Source: Agapanthus africanus (lineage: Eukaryota; Streptophyta; Magnoliopsida; Asparagales; Amaryllidaceae). From it: a DNA stretch of 64,000 nucleotides. Position 1 is the first letter of the stretch. Every line of letters begins with the position of its first letter. The DNA is taken from the NCBI GenBank assembly GCA_030015575.1, contig JASDDO010000024.1, positions 219,562,996 through 219,626,995 on the forward strand, written 5' to 3'. Positions 33,025 through 46,014 of the stretch are shown piece by piece. The position numbers and the translations under genes were made by a program. The notes beneath the pieces were generated by a model, which saw only the letters and a list, made by a program, of their open reading frames with translations, had not been told where the DNA came from and ran no database searches.

Positions 33025-33604
33025 TTACAATGGCAAGACACTGAATTCCGGACATGGATTCATGAACTTAGAGGCAAGTTTGAGTAAAGTGTTTCTAACT
33101 TCGTTGACCATCTTCTTAAGCATTTTCTCACGAATGCAAGCGTTGGGATCCTCGCTAATGTTATACATCCTCTGGTACACGGATATTATCGCCTTCTGTT
33201 GGAAAACGCGATGCAAAACAGCGACAAGATCATCTCTCCGCTTCATTGAAATCAGACCCATCAGATATACTGAATGCACCTTGTCTTCAGCATCATCAAG
33301 TGCCTCGAGCGGCATAGCCTCATCAAGCTCAGGAAGTGCTTCCCAAATCGACCCATCGACAATCTTCAAAAGAGGAGAATGGCGGGGAAGCAATCGACCG
33401 TTGTAATCGTCAAAGCGAGGAGGCAGGGGTCCCCCTAAGCCCAACTTCGGACATTCCTCGAGTCACAAGCCTTCGGGACCTCGCTCGATACCACATCACC
33501 TCAGCGTACTGGGCGTTAGTAAACTCTTGGCCCTGGAAGCGGCCATGGATGCGAATCTCCTCATAAGAGATAATCTCTTCAAGATCGTACATATGACCAG
33601 CCAT
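33025..33604 (-). pseudogene. Divergent short antisense ORF (aORF), copy 5
   Basis: About 193 codons starting MAGHMYDLEEIISYEEI at 33604, with one frameshift near 33430, ending NPCPEFSVLPL. Weak but ordered similarity to copies 1-4: EEI near the start, T..Q then R-R, LDDAEDKVHS against LDAAEDKIE, QKAIIS against QRAIMS, and FMNPCPEF against FVNPCTF. The ATG lies 4 nt after a TTTTTTTAG acceptor. A donor GTAAGA (34181-34186) and a TATAAATA box (34318-34325), all on the minus strand, imply a 575-bp 5' UTR intron starting in the LTR. Function unknown. Confidence 0.6.
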
Positions 33605-33678
33605 GATATCTAAAAAAAGGGTTGAGGGTTAGCGATTAGTATATTAAAATCACTACAACAGGCCTCACCAAATCAAGG

Positions 33679-36600
33679 TAATGCCCCATCAATGATGAGG
33701 CAGGCACTCATTGTAAGAATCCAAAAGGATTCTCATTTAATGAAAAAATTTATTGAACAGTGGAGTTCAAGACTTCCAATGGCCTCGAAGAACGTGTTTT
33801 ACAACAGATTCAAATATGCAAGAAGAACCCTAAAAAGAAAATGAGAAAGGGGAATAAAATTCCCAAAAGAATTTTCAAAATAAATTTTCTCAGAGCTAAG
33901 CTCTATAGAACAAACCGGAATTGAATTCCTCTGATAGTGGGATTAAATCCCAGAAATCCCCATGGGAAATATATTGGAATTAAATTCCAGAGAAACCTTC
34001 AGAGATCAAAGTCACTAACATGGTAAAACCCTAAGATCTCTAAGACCCATGGTCTACCCAAATAAAGTTTTATTTAAGATCTCTAAGAGATCATTCCAAG
34101 AAAAGAGCAAAGCTCTGTTAATGGGTAAAAATCCAAAACAAAAAGGAAGGTTTTTATACGGGTTGAAATTTGGTCATGATTCTTACCAAGTTTTTTGACA
34201 GAGTTCAACTCTAAGAGTTTCTTTGGGGTAGAGATCTAAGCTCTGAAAATAGAATTAAATTCTCAAGAAAGAAGGAAAAAATGATGGAATGATAGTCATC
34301 TCAAGGGCCAAAAGCCCTATTTATAAGATGTGAAGGGACGGTTCAACACCCTAGAAGATCCAACGAGGGAAAAGGTGACACCGTTGCACTCACGTGTGAG
34401 CCACATGAGCACGGAGGCATTTGTTCCCCCAATATTCATCCTAATGAAAGCGTCTCACATGTTCTTCACGAGGGCGCCAGCGCCAGAGCCAATCTTATAG
34501 GATTAAATCTTATGGTGGCGCTGCATGCGCTTCTCACACGGGAGCCAATGTGCAAAGAACAGAAGAATTTATTACATAAGAGTTAAACACTTATATGGCG
34601 CCGCACGTGCTCCTCACGCAGGCGCCAATGTGCAAGAATTAAATTCTTAAGTGGCACCCACGTGCATAACATGTGAGCGCCAGCGCCCAAGTTCATATCA
34701 GTAGAATTAAATTCTACGTTGCCCTAACAAAAGTTGGGATATTCTCTGTTAAATAGAACCGTTGGATGGATCAAAAATCCAACGGAGATGATAAATCATC
34801 AAAATATAGAAACAAATTCTATTAATAGAAAATATCTCCCATATCTTTCAAAATAAGAAAGATACTTTCGGTTGGATCAATGATCTAATAATAGAATAAA
34901 ATTCTATTTTGGGAATATATTCCCTTAATCTTTCCAAACAAAAAGATTGCTCTATGGAAAATAGAGTACCCTTAGATTAAAAATCCAATGGTGATTAAAA
35001 ATCACCACTTGACAGAATAAATTCTGTGTATGGGAAAATATTTCCCCAATCTTGTTAAAAACAAGAACATATTATGTGAAAACAGAAACACTTGGATCAA
35101 AGATCCAACGGTGGGAAAAATTCCCCAAATCAATTTTGAGACCAATTAAATCAATTGGAATCTCTCAATGAGAGATTTTCTCAAAACCAATTAACAATAT
35201 GCCTCCACTATATAAAGGATCCGAGACTTCAAGTCTCAAAAAAAAACACTCACACAGAGGGAAAGAGAGAAAAAACCCCATATAAGATTCTGCAAAAATA
35301 CAGTGAGCTCTCGAGAGAACAGAGAATTCGATTCTTAAAGAAGAAAACCTTCCTTCTCGAAACCCTAGGTAAAGAAAAGAGACCAAAATATCTCTATCAC
35401 ATCTAAGAGTTTAACCCTTTTAAAATAACTTAGTTATTTCTTTGGATCTGAGATCCACAAGGAAAGTCTTCCATAAGTTGAGAATTTATTTCTCATCAAA
35501 AAGATCTTGTTCTTGAGAATCTAATATTTAGAGAAGAACAAATTCAAAAAGAAAAAAATGGAGTCCATAATACTCCAAGAACTCGGTTCCTTCAAATTAA
35601 GAACTTGGTTCTCTAAAAAATCAATCCGAAATCCTCAAAAATAGTGATTTTGGTGAGCGTTAATGGTCAAAATGCCATTGACAGAGGTTTAACCTTTCTG
35701 AAAATATCAACAGAGATTAAATCTTTATATAAAAAAAAACTAGCGCCTCACGTGCTTTCCACGTGAGCGCCCCTCTTTAACAGCGCCTAGCGCCTCACGT
35801 GAAAAACATGTGAGCGTCCAAAACAGAAGGCAAGCGCCTCGCGTGCTCCTCGCGTAGGCGCCATATAAGAAGTGCTTAGCACTTCATATACAACCAAAAT
35901 GGCTGAGTGCTTAGCACTAATTGAGCAGCGCCACACGTGCATCTCACATGGACTCCATACAAAGAGTGCTTAGCACTTCACATACAGTCAAAACGGTTGA
36001 GTGCCCAGCACTAATTGGGCAGCGCCCAGCGCCGCGCGTGCACCTCACGTAGACGCCATAGGAAGTGTTCAGCACTTCACACTTAGTCAAAAGGACTAAA
36101 GTGTTCAACATTCATTGGGCAGCGCCCATGATTGAATGCTTCACATGACATATATGTGAGCATCAGAGCTCAAATAAGTTCTTAGCACTTTTACATAAAA
36201 AGAAAAGCACTGAACAAACAGAGCCCAAATAAGTGCTTAGCATATTTGAATGAAAAAGAAAAAGAATAAGTAGACTAAGCCTAAATTGGCTAAGTCTCTA
36301 AAGTTTTTCTTGCAGCTGAGCTCAAATACTCTTTTGCTGGATCTTAAGTAAAAATGATCCTAAAAACGTTGTTAAGTTAATCTTAGTCTCAAATAAGACT
36401 AACGTATCCTTAGCAAAACAAATTGTGCCTAAATGCTCACTTATATATTTAAGTTGACTTTAATCTCAAACTAGATTAACAAAATATTTTTGAACCAAAG
36501 GAATATACAACCTAAATTCAAAACCCCGTCAAGCAAATCCTTGACCCAAGCCCAAATCTAAAATATACGGATTTGGACTAATCCGTTCCCTACGAACGAC

Positions 36601-36957
36601 GACATAAAATAGTCTCCGTATACAATCCACGGGCAACCAAAATAAACAAAAATAATACACGACACAAAGTGAACTGCTGAAGAAGGAGAAAATGGTTATC
36701 GCAATGCTGTAACGTAATTAACTACAGAGGCTTACGCCTGTAAGGAAGAGCGTTCCCACAATCAAAAACCCTCACAAATAAGGGGGAATCTGATAAAGTC
36801 ACGCTACAACAGTCGCGTATGTCTAAACCTCCGATGTATGGTGCCATAAATCAACTTGGTATTTTCGGAGAGGTGGATGGATAAGTCCAAATAGCATCTT
36901 CCCCCAAATTTAGGCCAGACGTCCCAACGTCTCGGTCCGATCTTTCGGCGGAGAACA
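33679..36957 (+). repeat. Tat LTR of element B
   Basis: About 3.28 kb, ending GGAGAACA at 36957. The start is inferred by comparison with units 1 and 2 (block CCACNAAATCAAGR before the start); it would begin TA rather than TG. Contents: antisense TATA (34318), CACGTG array (34390-34720), palindrome region, sense TATA (35209-35217), GTGCTTAGCAC/CACGTG repeats (35730-36130) and the conserved end. Roughly 80% like the block 1 LTR near its end. Confidence 0.7.
34318..34325 (-). promoter_or_regulatory. Antisense LTR TATA box (element B)
   Basis: TATAAATAGGGC on the minus strand, pointing to aORF copy 5 and about 135 bp before its inferred splice donor. Equivalent to 49167 and 54422. Confidence 0.65.
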
Positions 36958-36960
36958 CGG

Positions 36961-38559
36961 GGTTTTTGAATTTAGGTTATATATTCCTTTAGTTCAAAAA
37001 TATTTTGTTTCATTTAAGGACTGTTACTCTAGTTTGAGATTATGATCAACTTAAATGTATGAGCATTTGGGCTCAATCTATTTTAAACTAAGGATACATT
37101 AGTCCTATTTGAGACTAAAATCAACTTAGCAATATTTTCAAGGATTATTAAATTTATTAAGATCCAGAGCATTTAGGCTCAGTTGTAAGAGAGACTTAGC
37201 CAATTTGGGCTTACTCAGTCTTCTTTTGTTATGTTCAGAAGTGCTAAGCACTTATTTGGGCTCTGTTTGTTCAGCCCTTTTTTTATGCAAACGTGTTAAA
37301 CACTTATTTGACGTTCCGACATTCACACGGATATCATGCGAAGCATTCAATTATGTGCGCCACCCAATCAGTACTAAGCACTTTTTATGTGGCGCTCATG
37401 TGAGAAGCACGTGCGGCGTTGGGCGCCGCCTAATCTGTGCTAAGCACTCAGCTGTTTTGGCTATATATAAAGTGCTAAGCACTTTTTATATGGCGTCCAC
37501 GTGAGGAGCACGTACGGCGCTGGGCTCCGCCCAATCAGTGCTAAGCACTCAGCCGTTTTGCCTATATATGAAGTGCTAAGCATTTTTTATATGGCGCCCA
37601 CGAGAGGAGCACGTGCGGCGCTGGACGCTGCCCAATCAGTGCTAAGAACTTAGCCATTTTAGCTATATATGGAGTGCTAAGCACTTTTATATGGCGCCCA
37701 CGTGAGGAGCACGTACAGCGCTGGGCGATGCCCAATCAAAGCTAAGCACTTAGCCATTTTGGCTATATATGGAGTGCTAAGCACTTTTATTCAGCGCCCA
37801 CATGTGTTTCACGTGAGGCGCTGGCCTTCCGCTTTGGGCGCCCGCGCGTTTTTCATGCGAGGCACTGGGCGCTGTTAAAAGGGCGCCCACGTGGGAAACA
37901 CGTGAGGCGCTAGTCTTCTTTTTCTTTTCTTTTTCTTAGAGATTAAATCTCTGTTAATGGCATTTTGACCATTAATGATCACCAAGATCTTCGTTTTTGA
38001 AGATCTGGGATCAGAACTATGTTCTTTTTATAGTTTTTTTTCCTTTTATTTTTCTTTTGGACCTAATTCTTTTCTGAGTCTTTGATTCTCAAGAACATGA
38101 TCTTCCCGATGAGAATTAAATTCTCAACTTATGAGAGACTTGACTTATGGATCTCTGATCCATAGAAAGAACTAAGTTCTTTGAGAAGGGTTAAACCCTT
38201 AAAATAGATAAAAGAGATATTTTGATCTATATGTTTTCTTTACCTAGGTTTTTTAAGGAGGAAAGTATTCTTCTTTGAGAATTAAATTATCTGTTCTTTC
38301 AAGAGCTCATTGTATTTTTGCAGAAGCTTCTAAGGGGTTCCCTTTTTTGTCTCTCTCTCTGTGTGTTTGTTCTATGTGTGTTCTTTGAGACTTGAAGTCT
38401 CAGGTGCTTTATATAGTGGAGACAAATTATTAATTGGTTTTGAGAAAATCTCTCATTGAGAGAGAGATTCCAATTGATTTAAATGGACTCAAAATTGATT
38501 TAGGGAATTTTATCCACCATTGGATTTTTGATCCAAAGACATCAGTTTTACAGAATATG
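36961..38559 (-). repeat. Inverted Tat LTR fragment, head-to-head with the element B LTR
   Basis: Reverse complement of LTR sequence corresponding to about 34740-36530. It includes a TATATAAAG box on the minus strand (38407-38415), five roughly 100-bp repeats with AGTGCTAAGCACT and CACGTGAGGAGCACGT (37370-37830), and palindromes such as GAATTAAATTC. It starts at the counterpart of 36530, so about 430 bp separate the arms. It is cut at 38559 by the Tekay-type LTR. Confidence 0.75.
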
Positions 38560-41500
38560 TGTCACGACCCGAAATTGGTACGTGACGGCTCTTAAACTAC
38601 GCAACGTCTACAGGCGTAACGCAATTTAAGTAAGCCAAAAACCCAACAATCTAAACCATCAAAAGTAGTAAGAAATAATAGCATTTTCAAAACCTTTGAA
38701 ATCTCAATCCAGATTCTTTAAAAGTCAAACTTTTCTTCCTTTAAAATGTTGGCAGCACCTCCTTTGTAAAAACCAGCCCCAAAAATGGGTACAACATAAA
38801 TATAAGTAAAGCATCCCCAACGGGAGCAAATCCACGCCCAACGGCGGAAAACAACCACCACAACAGATATACGACGCCGTAGCGAAGAAATAAAAGACGG
38901 TAGAAGTAAAACTACATAAAAGAGCTCCAAGTCACAAAATAATACACAATATCGTCCTCACATCAAGTCTCTAAGTCATACAAGATAATGGTAGATGGAG
39001 AGTACATGGATACAACGAATATACAATAAACTACCTTGGAAAACCGTAAAAACTACCTAAGCAAAACTGCACACTGTGAGCCGAAGCGGTATCTGCTGCA
39101 AAAGATGATGTGATAGATGAATAACCTGCCTCAACTACTCTGGGGAACAACCTGCAAACACTGTGGCACAATGGGGGTGAGTTGCCAACTCGTGAATAGT
39201 AAACAACATAAGCAGGTAATCGCAAGTATGCACGTACAGCGCGAATCTAAAACATTGCAAGCTGATAGCAATAAGATGGCAGTATGTATGTGCAATAGTC
39301 ATGAAAAGTACTCTAGCAGGTACTACAATACATGAAGCAATAAATGACAATATGTATATGCAACAGCCATGAAAAGTACTCTAGCAGGTACTACTAATAG
39401 ATGAAGCAGTGCATATAAAAATAAAGTATGTAAATGCAACAGTCATGAAAGGTACTCTATCAGGTACTACTAATACATGAAGCAGTGCATAAACAATAAA
39501 TGTGGAGTATGGAATAAAACATGTCATTCCCACGGAAATCCTAACCTCGTGGTAGGACCAAAATCCAACAAGACAATCCAAATCCCAATTTTCACAAATC
39601 AACCCCCAAATTCGCTCTCATATCATGTAAGTCTCATATATCCTTAATGTACAATATCAAGTAAATCTCATATATCCTGAATGTCAAACATCAAGTATAT
39701 CTCATATATCCCGAATGTACAATATCAAGTAGATCTCACATATTCTGTATGTATAATATCAGTATATCCCACATATCCTGTGTGTACAATATCAGGTTCA
39801 AGTAAGTTTCATATAAGGTGAGTATCTAACATCGACACTCAAAACATAATGAAACAAGTGTCAAGCATCGAAACCGAAATACTTATCTATCAGGTGATGT
39901 TGCCATGACTGGCCCCCTGATAGGTACGTATCATACGCTATACCGAAAGCTCGAGTGCCTAGCTCTGACCCTCGCCTTTCGACGTATCCATACGTACATG
40001 ACTCCCGTCGGTATCCCTATGATAACCGCCGAGTCATAGGTACTGTCACCGGTAGGTATGGTTCTCCCACTAACTCATCTCCTCACTGAGATTCTTGCCC
40101 CGGGTACCTCCGGCCCCCACCATGTACCTGCACACGGACCCCTCCTTTCCTCGAGTGGGGTATACATTTCAGAACCGATAAAACTCATGGTAGGTGCTGA
40201 AATATCATATCAAGGGAAACCGGGTTTTTCAAATAATGCATAATTTCATGAAACTACCACGGTCCCCAAATACAGAAAATATCATGAAAAATCCATATCT
40301 CAATGCGAAAATCCATAAATATAATATATGCAACAGAAAACTGTAATATGAGCATATAAAGGAAAAGCTGCCATTAACTGCAACAAGTTAATATATAAAT
40401 CATGTGGTTCCTAATTTCTCCAATTCTATATAACATCAAATAAAGGTAAACATGTAGCTATAGACAGATATCTGTGTAAACATAAAGGTATAGAAAGATA
40501 TATGTATCTACCTATCAGTAATGATGTAATATACCATCTGGGTATAAGTGAAGTATGTATGCAAGGTATACATGTAGCTATGTCATTATGTGTGTATGTA
40601 CCTATCGCTAATGGTACAATACCCTATAGGTATACAAGTAACTAGCATGTAAGCATGTCAAGGCATATGTGTAAGCATGTAGGTATACATGTATGATATA
40701 TGTCATATGCATAAAGAAATATGAATCAATGTCTTAATGTCCCTAACCAAACAATATCGAATCTATAAGTGTGTTGTGCGTGACATGGAAATTATTGACG
40801 GTGTGTGTAGCATACAATCACTGCTTGTGCAACATGAGCCGTCAATAATGGTGCAGTGTCCTAAGGGTACTAGTCCAAACACAACAATTAACTAAGCAAT
40901 AAGGTGTATGCGCAACTCTATATATGAAATAGAATATGCGACAAGTCAATTCATCTCTAGCCCAGACGCATAACGCCATGTGGGAGATTCCCCTGTAGAT
41001 GTTAAATTTACTCACCAACGCTCCTGGCTAAGTAAAGACTACTACTCGCTTTCCCCTGTTCGCAGCGCCCGAAGTCCCCGCTTGCGATCCTGAACACATA
41101 TAACAATAAAGCAAGCGTATATAAGCAATCGACCAAAAATACGTACAATTACGTTTAACCGATGCACCAACTCCAAACATACTCTCGAGTGTCCGTTTAG
41201 CGGCTAACGTGCGTAGCGGCTATACGAAACGAACTCAAGAGCAAAAGCTACACAAAGTCACGAACGACATCAGCATAACCCTAGCTAGGTACGCAAAGCA
41301 ATACAACTACCAAGCCTAAACCCTGATCGTACCGATCACGCATTCACAATACACTAATAAACGTGGAATCAATATAATTAACGTCGCAACGTCAAAAGAA
41401 ACCCACACCTAAAACTTACCGAAATCTAGTAAGCAACATATAACAATATTTCGCACAAGTTCAAAGCTAACACATATCTAGCGATTTCAAACATCCTACA

Positions 41501-42514
41501 ATAGCTTAACTAAGCTATCCAAACCATTTCCATATTTTTAAACTTGCTTAATTAAGTTTTAGCAAAAACCTAGTAAGCAAAAACCCTTAATTAGATAAAG
41601 TAGTATTTAACAATAATTATCATTTTCTACCACTAGAATAAGTTTTCATAAACTTCAATTAACATTAAACACTTCATCAAGCTTAAACCAAAATCTTGAA
41701 TTTCTTAAAAATTATTAGTAATGAAATTATCATGAGTTTAAAGCTAAATTAATCATATAATTAGCTAACTTAAATAGCTAGTTTAAGATCTAAACAATTA
41801 ATTAAGGATTAAGGTAAGAAATTATACCTTAACAAGAACACAAAATATCAACTTGATTCATCATCTTAGCCTCCAAAAACCATACTTTGTTGAAGATCCA
41901 AAAAAGCTTAGTGAAGGAAATTGATGGTTTTATTTTTATTTAGGATTTTGTGGATTTATTTTGGGATTTTTGAAGTAATTTGAGAGCAAAATGATGAAGA
42001 AATGAGCTTTGAAAATGTAGTGGGCAGAATTTGTGGGAGGGCTCGGCCAATATGGAGGGGGGTATTTTGTGGAAATTGTGGAGAAGTTTCTAGCAAAAAA
42101 TAATCATTTAATGCTTCATTAAATGTAATGCCACCTTTCTTTCCTTTTCTTTGTCTTTAAAAATTCATTTTAAACATAAAATATCTAGATATCATGGATG
42201 AATAGGATTAACAAAATATCCAGTGATTAGATTAGCAATGATTCACATTAGAAGTAATTAATCCAAACCAAAAAGTAATTACCACTAATAAAGTGCGCAA
42301 ATAAAGCATTAAAATAATATTTTATTAGGAAAAAATTCTATGTGAACCAAAACTTCCCATTGACCCCCAAAGATCGCGCACTAGCTTTATTCTAGCTAAA
42401 CTAGGTGCCGACAAGTCTATACAGAAGTTTGATCACAATCGGGTTAAAACGGAAAACACCGACTATTTTACCCAAAAAACGGAAAATTCGCAAAATGATT
42501 TCTAAAACGTTACA
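38560..42514 (-). repeat. Chromovirus 3' LTR, 3955 bp
   Basis: On the minus strand TGTAACG...CGTGACA. The plus-strand view begins TGTCACGACCC, a familiar terminus of plant Tekay/Del LTRs. Internal repeats: three to four copies of a 75-80 bp unit with AAGTACTCTAGCAGGTACTAC (39270-39500); five 38-40 bp units with TCTCATATATCC (39590-39790); looser repeats at 40430-40700. A perfect 11-bp inverted repeat (ATTATTGACGG/CCGTCAATAAT) lies at 40791-40849. No ORF is supported. Confidence 0.75.
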
Positions 42515-42527
42515 ATCTTCCCCCCTT
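42515..42527 (-). other. Polypurine tract before the chromovirus 3' LTR
   Basis: AAGGGGGGAAGAT on the minus strand directly before TGTAACG, following the end of pol (CGAGGACCGAATTTCTTT), the usual chromovirus arrangement. Confidence 0.8.
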
Positions 42528-45500
42528 AAAGAAATTCGGTCCTCGAATTTAAAATTCTCACTAAGCGTACCTTCAAAGAGACGAGTACCAAAACTCCCAA
42601 ATCTGGCTCGCAGCCTCCCAAGTGATCACCACACTATATGGCTACGCCAAGAAAACCCTCTACAGATGGCAAGACCTTTAACCGAAGTTTCTCCACCTAC
42701 CGATCCAGTAACACTATCGGTTGCTGGTAAACGAAAGATCGCGTCCAAAAGAATGGTCTGGTGCTGAATCATGTGAGAAAGGTCATGAAGGTAATTGCGA
42801 AGTATCGACACAAGGAAAACGAGGTGAATACTCAATAATCTGGGCGGAAGTGCCATATTATAGGCAACGGAACTAACTCGCTCGAGGATCTCAAAGGTCC
42901 AACAATTCTGGGACCAAGCTTCCCAAAACTCAATACGCCATTTCATCGAAAAATCCGTAGGAATACATGATCTCTTACTGCGAACTCAAGTCTGCGACAA
43001 CAACTGTCGGCATAAGACTCCTGTCTGCACTGGGCTGCTCTCATCCTGGCCTGAACCAACTGGATCATCTCCGAAGTCTCTAGACTAGCTGGGGTCCAAA
43101 AATCCTACTCTCGCAGAGTCAGAAAAACAGACTGGCGATCGACACTACCTACCAAACAAAAACCTAAAGGTTGCCAATTGGAATGTCTCCTGATAACTGC
43201 TATTGAAGGAAAATCCTAAAAATGGCAAGTGACGATCCCAACTGCCGACAACAAAGTACGCACACAATAAGCATATCCTCCAGAGTCTGTATAGTCCGTT
43301 CTGTCTAACCACCAGCCAACGGATGGAAAGCGGAGCTAAAGCTCAACCAGTACCCAAGGCTTCCTGAACCTTCTGCCCAAGACGGCAAGCAAACAGGGTG
43401 CCTCCATTGGATACAACAAATGAAGGAACTCCGAACAAACGCACAAACTTAACTAAGAACAACAGAGCAGACTGAGCAAACCGGACAACAAACACCCAAA
43501 TGGAGTCATACCCTGACCAGACCTGGGTAAACACTATAACGAAATTCGTAGAGATATGCTCCCATTCCCATTCCGGAACGGTTAAAGGTTGCAACTCTCT
43601 AGCCGGTCTCAGATGCTCAACCTTAGCTCACAACAAGATAGACACCTTGAAACGAAATCCGAAACTTCACTCTTCATCCCTGCCCACCCGTATCTATCTC
43701 ACAAGTCACGTCACATATTGGTGGACTTGAGTGAACACGGAAAGCTGACTGATGTGCCTGCTCTAGGATTTCGCGTCTCTATCCATCAGTAGTAGGTACA
43801 CATAAACGTGTCCCTAGACGTAGCATACCCTGGTCATAAATCAAGGACTCTGAATCTTTACCCAGCCGAGTATGCTCAAGAAACTCTGACGAACGAGCAT
43901 CGGCGGGCTGTGCCTCGCGAAAGCGATTAAGGAAAAGTGGTCTGGCGCGGACATGAGCAAGCTGTCCACTCAGTAGAGGCAAACAAAAGTTGTACTCAAC
44001 GATCGCACAAGAAATATAAATCTGCAGAAGACTGTCTCGACAATCAAAACCCGCTGCAGGAAGATGTACATTAAGCTCTGGTGGTCCGTGAAAATCTGAC
44101 ACGACTTTCCGAACAAGTAGTGTCCTTAGATCTTCAACGCACGACCACCGCGGCCATCTCCAGATCATGAGTGGGATATCCTGCTCGTACTTCCTCCAAC
44201 TATAGGGAAGCATAAGCGATAACTCTATAGTGCCACATCAGCGCAAAATTGATCCCCACTCGCGAAACATCACAGTTAAACAACAAAGTCGCCCGAACCA
44301 GAAAGCAAAGAAAGAACTGGTGCAGTTGTCAACCGAATCTCCAACTGCTGAAAACTCCACACACATGCCTCAGTCCGAAGAAAAAGAACCTCCTTTCCGG
44401 TCAGTTCAGTCAATGGTGCAGCGATACACTAGCAATCCTGCACGAAACGGCGGTAAAAACCTACTAAGCCCAAAGATCTGCGGACCTCCGTCCTATACAC
44501 AAGTCTCGGCCAAAGCTGTATGGCCTCGATCTTCCTCGGGACCATACGAAAACCGTCTCCCGTAACTACAAGTCCTAGGAGTCAACACAATCAAGCCTGA
44601 AGGAACACTCCGAGAATTTAGCAAACAGCTGGCGCTCTCCCAATGTCTGCAAAGAAAATCCTCAAGTGCTGCTCCTGTTACTTACGACACATTGGAATAG
44701 ACCAGAATGTCATCAATAACACAACAACAAACTGGTCGAGGAACGGCCTGAAGAAATCTGGTTCATCATATACACGAATGCTGCAAGGGCATTGGTGAGT
44801 CCAACGACACCACCAAAACACCTACTTCCCGTAGCGCGCACAAAAGCAGTCTTCGGAATGTCATCACTCCGAACCCGCAACAAATGATGACCTGATACCA
44901 AACAAACTTAGAAAAGCATGTCTCGCACCCTGGAGCTGATCGAACAAATCGTCAATGTGAGGTAAAGGATACCTATCCACACAGTAACTCGGTTTAATTG
45001 ACGACAAATCGATACACAACCTCAAACTACCATCCTTCTCTTGACGAACAGAATAGGAGCTCCCAAAAGCGAAACATATGGACTAACAAGTCCCTCAACA
45101 AACGACTATGCAGCTGATCCTTAAGCTCCCTAAGCTCTGCCGGCTCATCTGGAACAACGTCAAAAAACTCTCATACGAAAGGAACCCGGTCCAACAACTC
45201 ACTGTGGCGCCGGTAACACGAATGAAAGTCAAGAATCCTCAACATCCTCTCCTCAAAAGCCGACTAGCGAAAAAAAAGGCTGAATTCAAGCTGTGAGAGG
45301 CGGCACCACTATCCCCCTGCACAACAAGAACTGACTCACCGGGAAAACAAAACCTGACTGTTTTCTCACGGTAGTCCACAGACGCATAGCACGTAGGTAA
45401 CCAGTCCGTGCCCAGGAGAACGTCAAATCCAACATCTCTAGAAGGATCACAACGACGGACGAATCTCTATGTCCTATCCGATTGGCACATGACTAAAATA

Positions 45501-46008
45501 CGTGTCGCGCAACAAAAGAATCGCTGGCAGAAGTTAACACAACAAACGACTAATCTAGCTAACACGACTCTCCTCTTCCCAAGCCTCTGCTACTCCCGCG
45601 ATGGTCATGAAATCTGTCTCGACGACTACGCCTCTATCTCTGGGCTGGTACACCGGAACAAGTCCTCCACGGTCCTCGAACTCCCAAAGTCTCTGGAAGA
45701 CGTACTTTGTCAACTGGGGCTGCATCCACTGGTGCTATGTAAGTGACAAAATGTTGTGTGCTGATCGCAAGGAACAACTGGGTAGTAGGGGTGAGAATCA
45801 CTTGTCGCTGCGCTCTACTGGCCTCAACCAAAGACCTCATCGTCTGGCGCAAGTCCCGTATCTCAGCCTCAAGCCTATCGATACGATCGGTCGAAGGCGG
45901 ATCCGTCTGCTCCTGTGCAACGAGCGTGCCATCCTGGTCAGTCATCGTCCCACCCGAGTCGACTCTGACCTCGGCCCTCACTGCATCTCTCTGTGTCCTC
46001 ATAGTCAT
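42528..46008 (-). pseudogene. Chromovirus gag-pol, heavily decayed
   Basis: Pieces in correct order on the minus strand. Gag N-terminus at 46008-45634 (MTMRTQRDAV, IDRLEAEIRDLRQTMRSLVE). RT around 44901-44713 (LLRVRSDDIPKTAF, GLTNALAAFVYMMN). RNase H/integrase link at 44213-43779 (SEFLEHTRLGKDSESLIYDQ, LRLGTRLCVP). Integrase core at 43594-43343 (VPEWEWEHISTNFV, VRLFGVPSFVVSN, with aspartates lost). C-terminal part at 42946-42626 (FEILERVSSVAYNMALPPRL). Only about 730 bp separate the gag start from the RT motif, so protease and much of gag/RT are deleted. Frameshifts throughout. Confidence 0.8.
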
Positions 46009-46014
46009 CGGCGG

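Larger units (their letters stand above)
38560..46009 (-). mobile_element. Tekay-type chromovirus, partial, interrupted
   Basis: Minus-strand Ty3/gypsy element: 3' LTR, polypurine tract and decayed gag-pol. It is broken at its 5' side by Tat unit 1 at 46015; the rest lies outside the window. The predicted left target duplication is ATATG (38555-38559). Confidence 0.75.
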
